From contig NZ_FNCB01000016.1 in the NCBI RefSeq assembly GCF_900100855.1, forward strand, positions 1 to 57,035: 57,035 nucleotides of DNA, given 5' to 3'. The translations under genes and the position numbers were made by a program. The stretch is from Idiomarina zobellii (GTDB taxonomy: Bacteria; Pseudomonadota; Gammaproteobacteria; Enterobacterales; Alteromonadaceae). Under the pieces are notes generated by a model, which was not told the DNA's origin, made no database searches, and saw only the letters and a list, made by a program, of their open reading frames with translations. Shown piece by piece: positions 55,643 through 57,035 of this stretch (position 1 is its first letter; each line of letters opens with the position of its first letter).

Positions 55643-55659
55643 TATATGGTCCCCTCCCG

Positions 55660-55909
55660 TTTTTGCAACGTGAGCCTGTGGTAAATGTCGGGGCGCTCGC
55701 ATATATACGGCCTGTTTATGGTGCGCTTCGCGCACCTGGCCTGGATGAACTCCGCACGGCAACTGGCTTATCAGGCTAACGTACTGAGTGTACTGACGCT
55801 ATCCAGTCTCAGTTGCCGTCGGTTTACCCTATTTTACCATCCTGCTTACGTTTGCAACTCCCGGAAGGAATGAACCTTCGCTTTGCTCTTTTACTAAACG
55901 CTGTTGCTG
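55660..55909 (-). ncRNA. predicted bridge/seek RNA of the IS element
   Basis: The 250 bases after the recombinase gene contain no gene but several strong hairpins: gacggcaactg / cagttgccgtc-type stem (about 55755-55820, arms cggcaactg 55757-55765 and cagttgccg 55810-55818), and ggtgcgcttcgcgcacc (about 55720-55736). The loop of the first stem holds guide-like sequences: in the RNA AUAGCGUCA (plus-strand 55794-55802) matches the left target half ATAACGTCA with one wobble position, and UUAGCCUGA (plus-strand 55771-55779) is complementary to the right half TCAGGCTA over eight bases. A further CATATAT (55700-55706) matches the element's left edge. These are expected features of the guide RNA of IS110/IS1111 recombinases. 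Confidence 0.65.
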
Positions 55910-56941
55910 TTAAGCAGCAGCCATTCGGTAATCTTCTTTATTCTTTAACATCGCCCAGATTATCCGGGCGTGCTTATTGGCCAGTGCCACTGCGGCAACA
56001 TTGTTGCCCCTGCGTTTGGCAACATCCTGTGCCCAGAGGCTCAGCCGGTCATCACGTTGCTGCGCGACCCGCAGCGCAGAGCGCGCACCGTGCACCAGCA
56101 GTGTCCTCAGCTTGGTATTGCCTTTTTTGGTAATACCACCTAAACGGTCTTTGCCGCCGCTGCTGTTTTGCCGTGGTACCAGCCCCAGATATTCCGACAG
56201 GTTACGGCCGCGCTTAAATTCATTCACATCGCCTATCAGAGCCAACAACGATGTTGCTGTTATCGGGCCGATGCCCGGTATCGTCATCAGCCTGCGGCTG
56301 TCTTCGTTGTTATCAGCCTGTGCCGCTAAGCGCTTATCCAGTGCTTTTACTTCTTCATCGACCGCTCGCAGCATCTGATACAACCGGTTGATGAGGTCCC
56401 GGGACTGAAGCGTCAGCGCATTGCTGTCATCTTCCAGTATCTCCGGCACTCTCTGCAATATAGTACTAACCCGCTTGGGTAAAATAATACCGTACTCAGC
56501 CAACTGACCTCTTAGCCGGTTCGAGAACTGCGTTCTCGTCTGCACGAAGCCTTCCCGTTGATTCACCATCAGAGCTAAATCCTGCTGCTCAATACTTTTC
56601 AGCCTGACCGTCTGACGATTAGGCCGTGATGCCGCCTCGGCTATCGCCCGGGCGTCATTTGCATCGTTCTTCTCACCCTGCAAATACGCTTTGACGAAGC
56701 GTGGTGGCAGCGCCACCGTTTTATAACCCAGTTTTTCACATTCGCGGCGCCAGTAATGACTCATGCCGCAGGACTCAACCGCCACTTCACAGTCATCTGT
56801 ACGTTTCAATGTTGCCAGCTTCGCTAACACCTTGTTGCTGCGCAGCTTTTTATTAAACACTTCCTGCTCATTTTCATCCAGCGCCAAAACCTGAATAAAA
56901 TCCTTTGCCAAATCCAGTGCAATTCTGTTTACAATAGCCAT
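55910..56941 (-). CDS. IS110-family recombinase
   Basis: The 343-residue enzyme has an N-terminal RuvC-like domain with Asp10 (ALDLAKDF), Glu56 (VAVESCG), Asp93 and Asp96 (KNDANDARAIAEA), and a C-terminal Transposase_20 domain (MTIPGIGPITATSLLALIG, then GLVPRQNSSGGKDRLGGITKKG, which includes the catalytic Ser region). The gene appears intact. A copy of the terminal repeat (tggtcctctcc, 56942-56952) abuts the start codon, so the leader can fold with the outer repeat, as in the left-end element. Confidence 0.92.
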   Translation of the reverse strand: MAIVNRIALDLAKDFIQVLALDENEQEVFNKKLRSNKVLAKLATLKRTDDCEVAVESCGMSHYWRRECEKLGYKTVALPPRFVKAYLQGEKNDANDARAIAEAASRPNRQTVRLKSIEQQDLALMVNQREGFVQTRTQFSNRLRGQLAEYGIILPKRVSTILQRVPEILEDDSNALTLQSRDLINRLYQMLRAVDEEVKALDKRLAAQADNNEDSRRLMTIPGIGPITATSLLALIGDVNEFKRGRNLSEYLGLVPRQNSSGGKDRLGGITKKGNTKLRTLLVHGARSALRVAQQRDDRLSLWAQDVAKRRGNNVAAVALANKHARIIWAMLKNKEDYRMAAA

Positions 56942-57035
56942 TGGTCCTCTCCACTCTGTTTCTATAGAAGCTTGAACCTCTATATTGGCACATTGCGATG
57001 CCGTAAGAGGGAGGGGACCATCTCATCAGGCTACA

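Larger units (their letters stand above)
55641..57028 (-). mobile_element. complete IS110-family element (IS1111-like)
   Basis: The element is about 1.39 kb and lies leftward. It has perfect 13-bp subterminal inverted repeats (atggtcccctccc 55646-55658, gggaggggaccat 57009-57021), a single DEDD recombinase gene and a long non-coding segment after it. CA dinucleotides at 55641-55642 and 57027-57028 mark the likely crossover points. Subterminal repeats and a non-coding RNA segment downstream of the gene are marks of the IS1111 group. Confidence 0.8.

Noticed and set aside
1-57035. CRISPR arrays, tRNA and rRNA genes, riboswitches
   Set aside because: Reading the gaps on both strands showed no spaced repeat array, no CCA-ended cloverleaf and no rRNA sequence. 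A covariance-model scan would be the decisive check.

Overview
The window looks like a chromosomal stretch of a marine gammaproteobacterium of the Alteromonadales; gene content and protein style suggest Idiomarina or a close relative. This is a judgement from memory of the families, not a search. Moderate GC, TonB-dependent uptake, Gfc/YjbH capsule genes and IS110-family elements all fit. I saw no rRNA, tRNA or CRISPR array. One IS110-family element is cut by the left edge (about 1-346) and a second, complete one closes the right end (about 55641-57028).

Region 1 (0.4-2.3 kb): a small lipoprotein and a hipB-hipA toxin-antitoxin locus whose hipA is broken. Region 2 (2.3-10.5 kb): an L-carnitine uptake and degradation cluster. 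A leftward operon (TonB receptor, BCCT transporter, lipoprotein hydrolase, thioesterase) faces a rightward group (CdhR-type regulator, dehydrocarnitine cleavage enzyme, carnitine dehydrogenase). Together they would convert (acyl)carnitine to glycine betaine plus acetoacetate. Region 3 (10.5-14.1 kb): cysQ, then a kexin-like lipoprotein protease with a P domain and a small secreted partner.

Region 4 (14.2-24.5 kb, leftward): surface-polysaccharide export and precursor genes: pgi, a WbpM/CapD-type dehydratase, a GfcC-YjbH fusion, GfcB, a GfcA-like peptide and a large multi-SLBB Wza/OtnA-like protein. Region 5 (24.6-50.3 kb, leftward): one long polysaccharide transcription unit. It begins with an RfaH ops (JUMPStart) element and wzz, runs through dTDP-sugar genes, Wzx, Wzy, glycosyltransferases, two sulfotransferases, WecB/WecC and Ugd, and ends with cysD-cysN-SLC13 permease-cysC before a terminator. 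The unit therefore appears to carry its own sulfate import and PAPS synthesis next to the sulfotransferases that use PAPS; it probably makes a sulfated O-antigen or capsule. CysQ (10.5 kb) could remove the by-product PAP.

Region 6 (50.7-55.6 kb, rightward and leftward): a membrane coiled-coil protein paired with an ImmA/IrrE-type protease, an AbiEi/AbiEii type IV toxin-antitoxin pair bracketed by a perfect 26-bp direct repeat, a beta-CASP metallo-hydrolase, and a second hipB with only a hipA remnant. Region 7: the right-end IS110-family (IS1111-like) element. Its 3' non-coding segment contains guide-like sequences that match both halves of the palindrome into which it has inserted. The same palindrome is present intact at 14188-14207.
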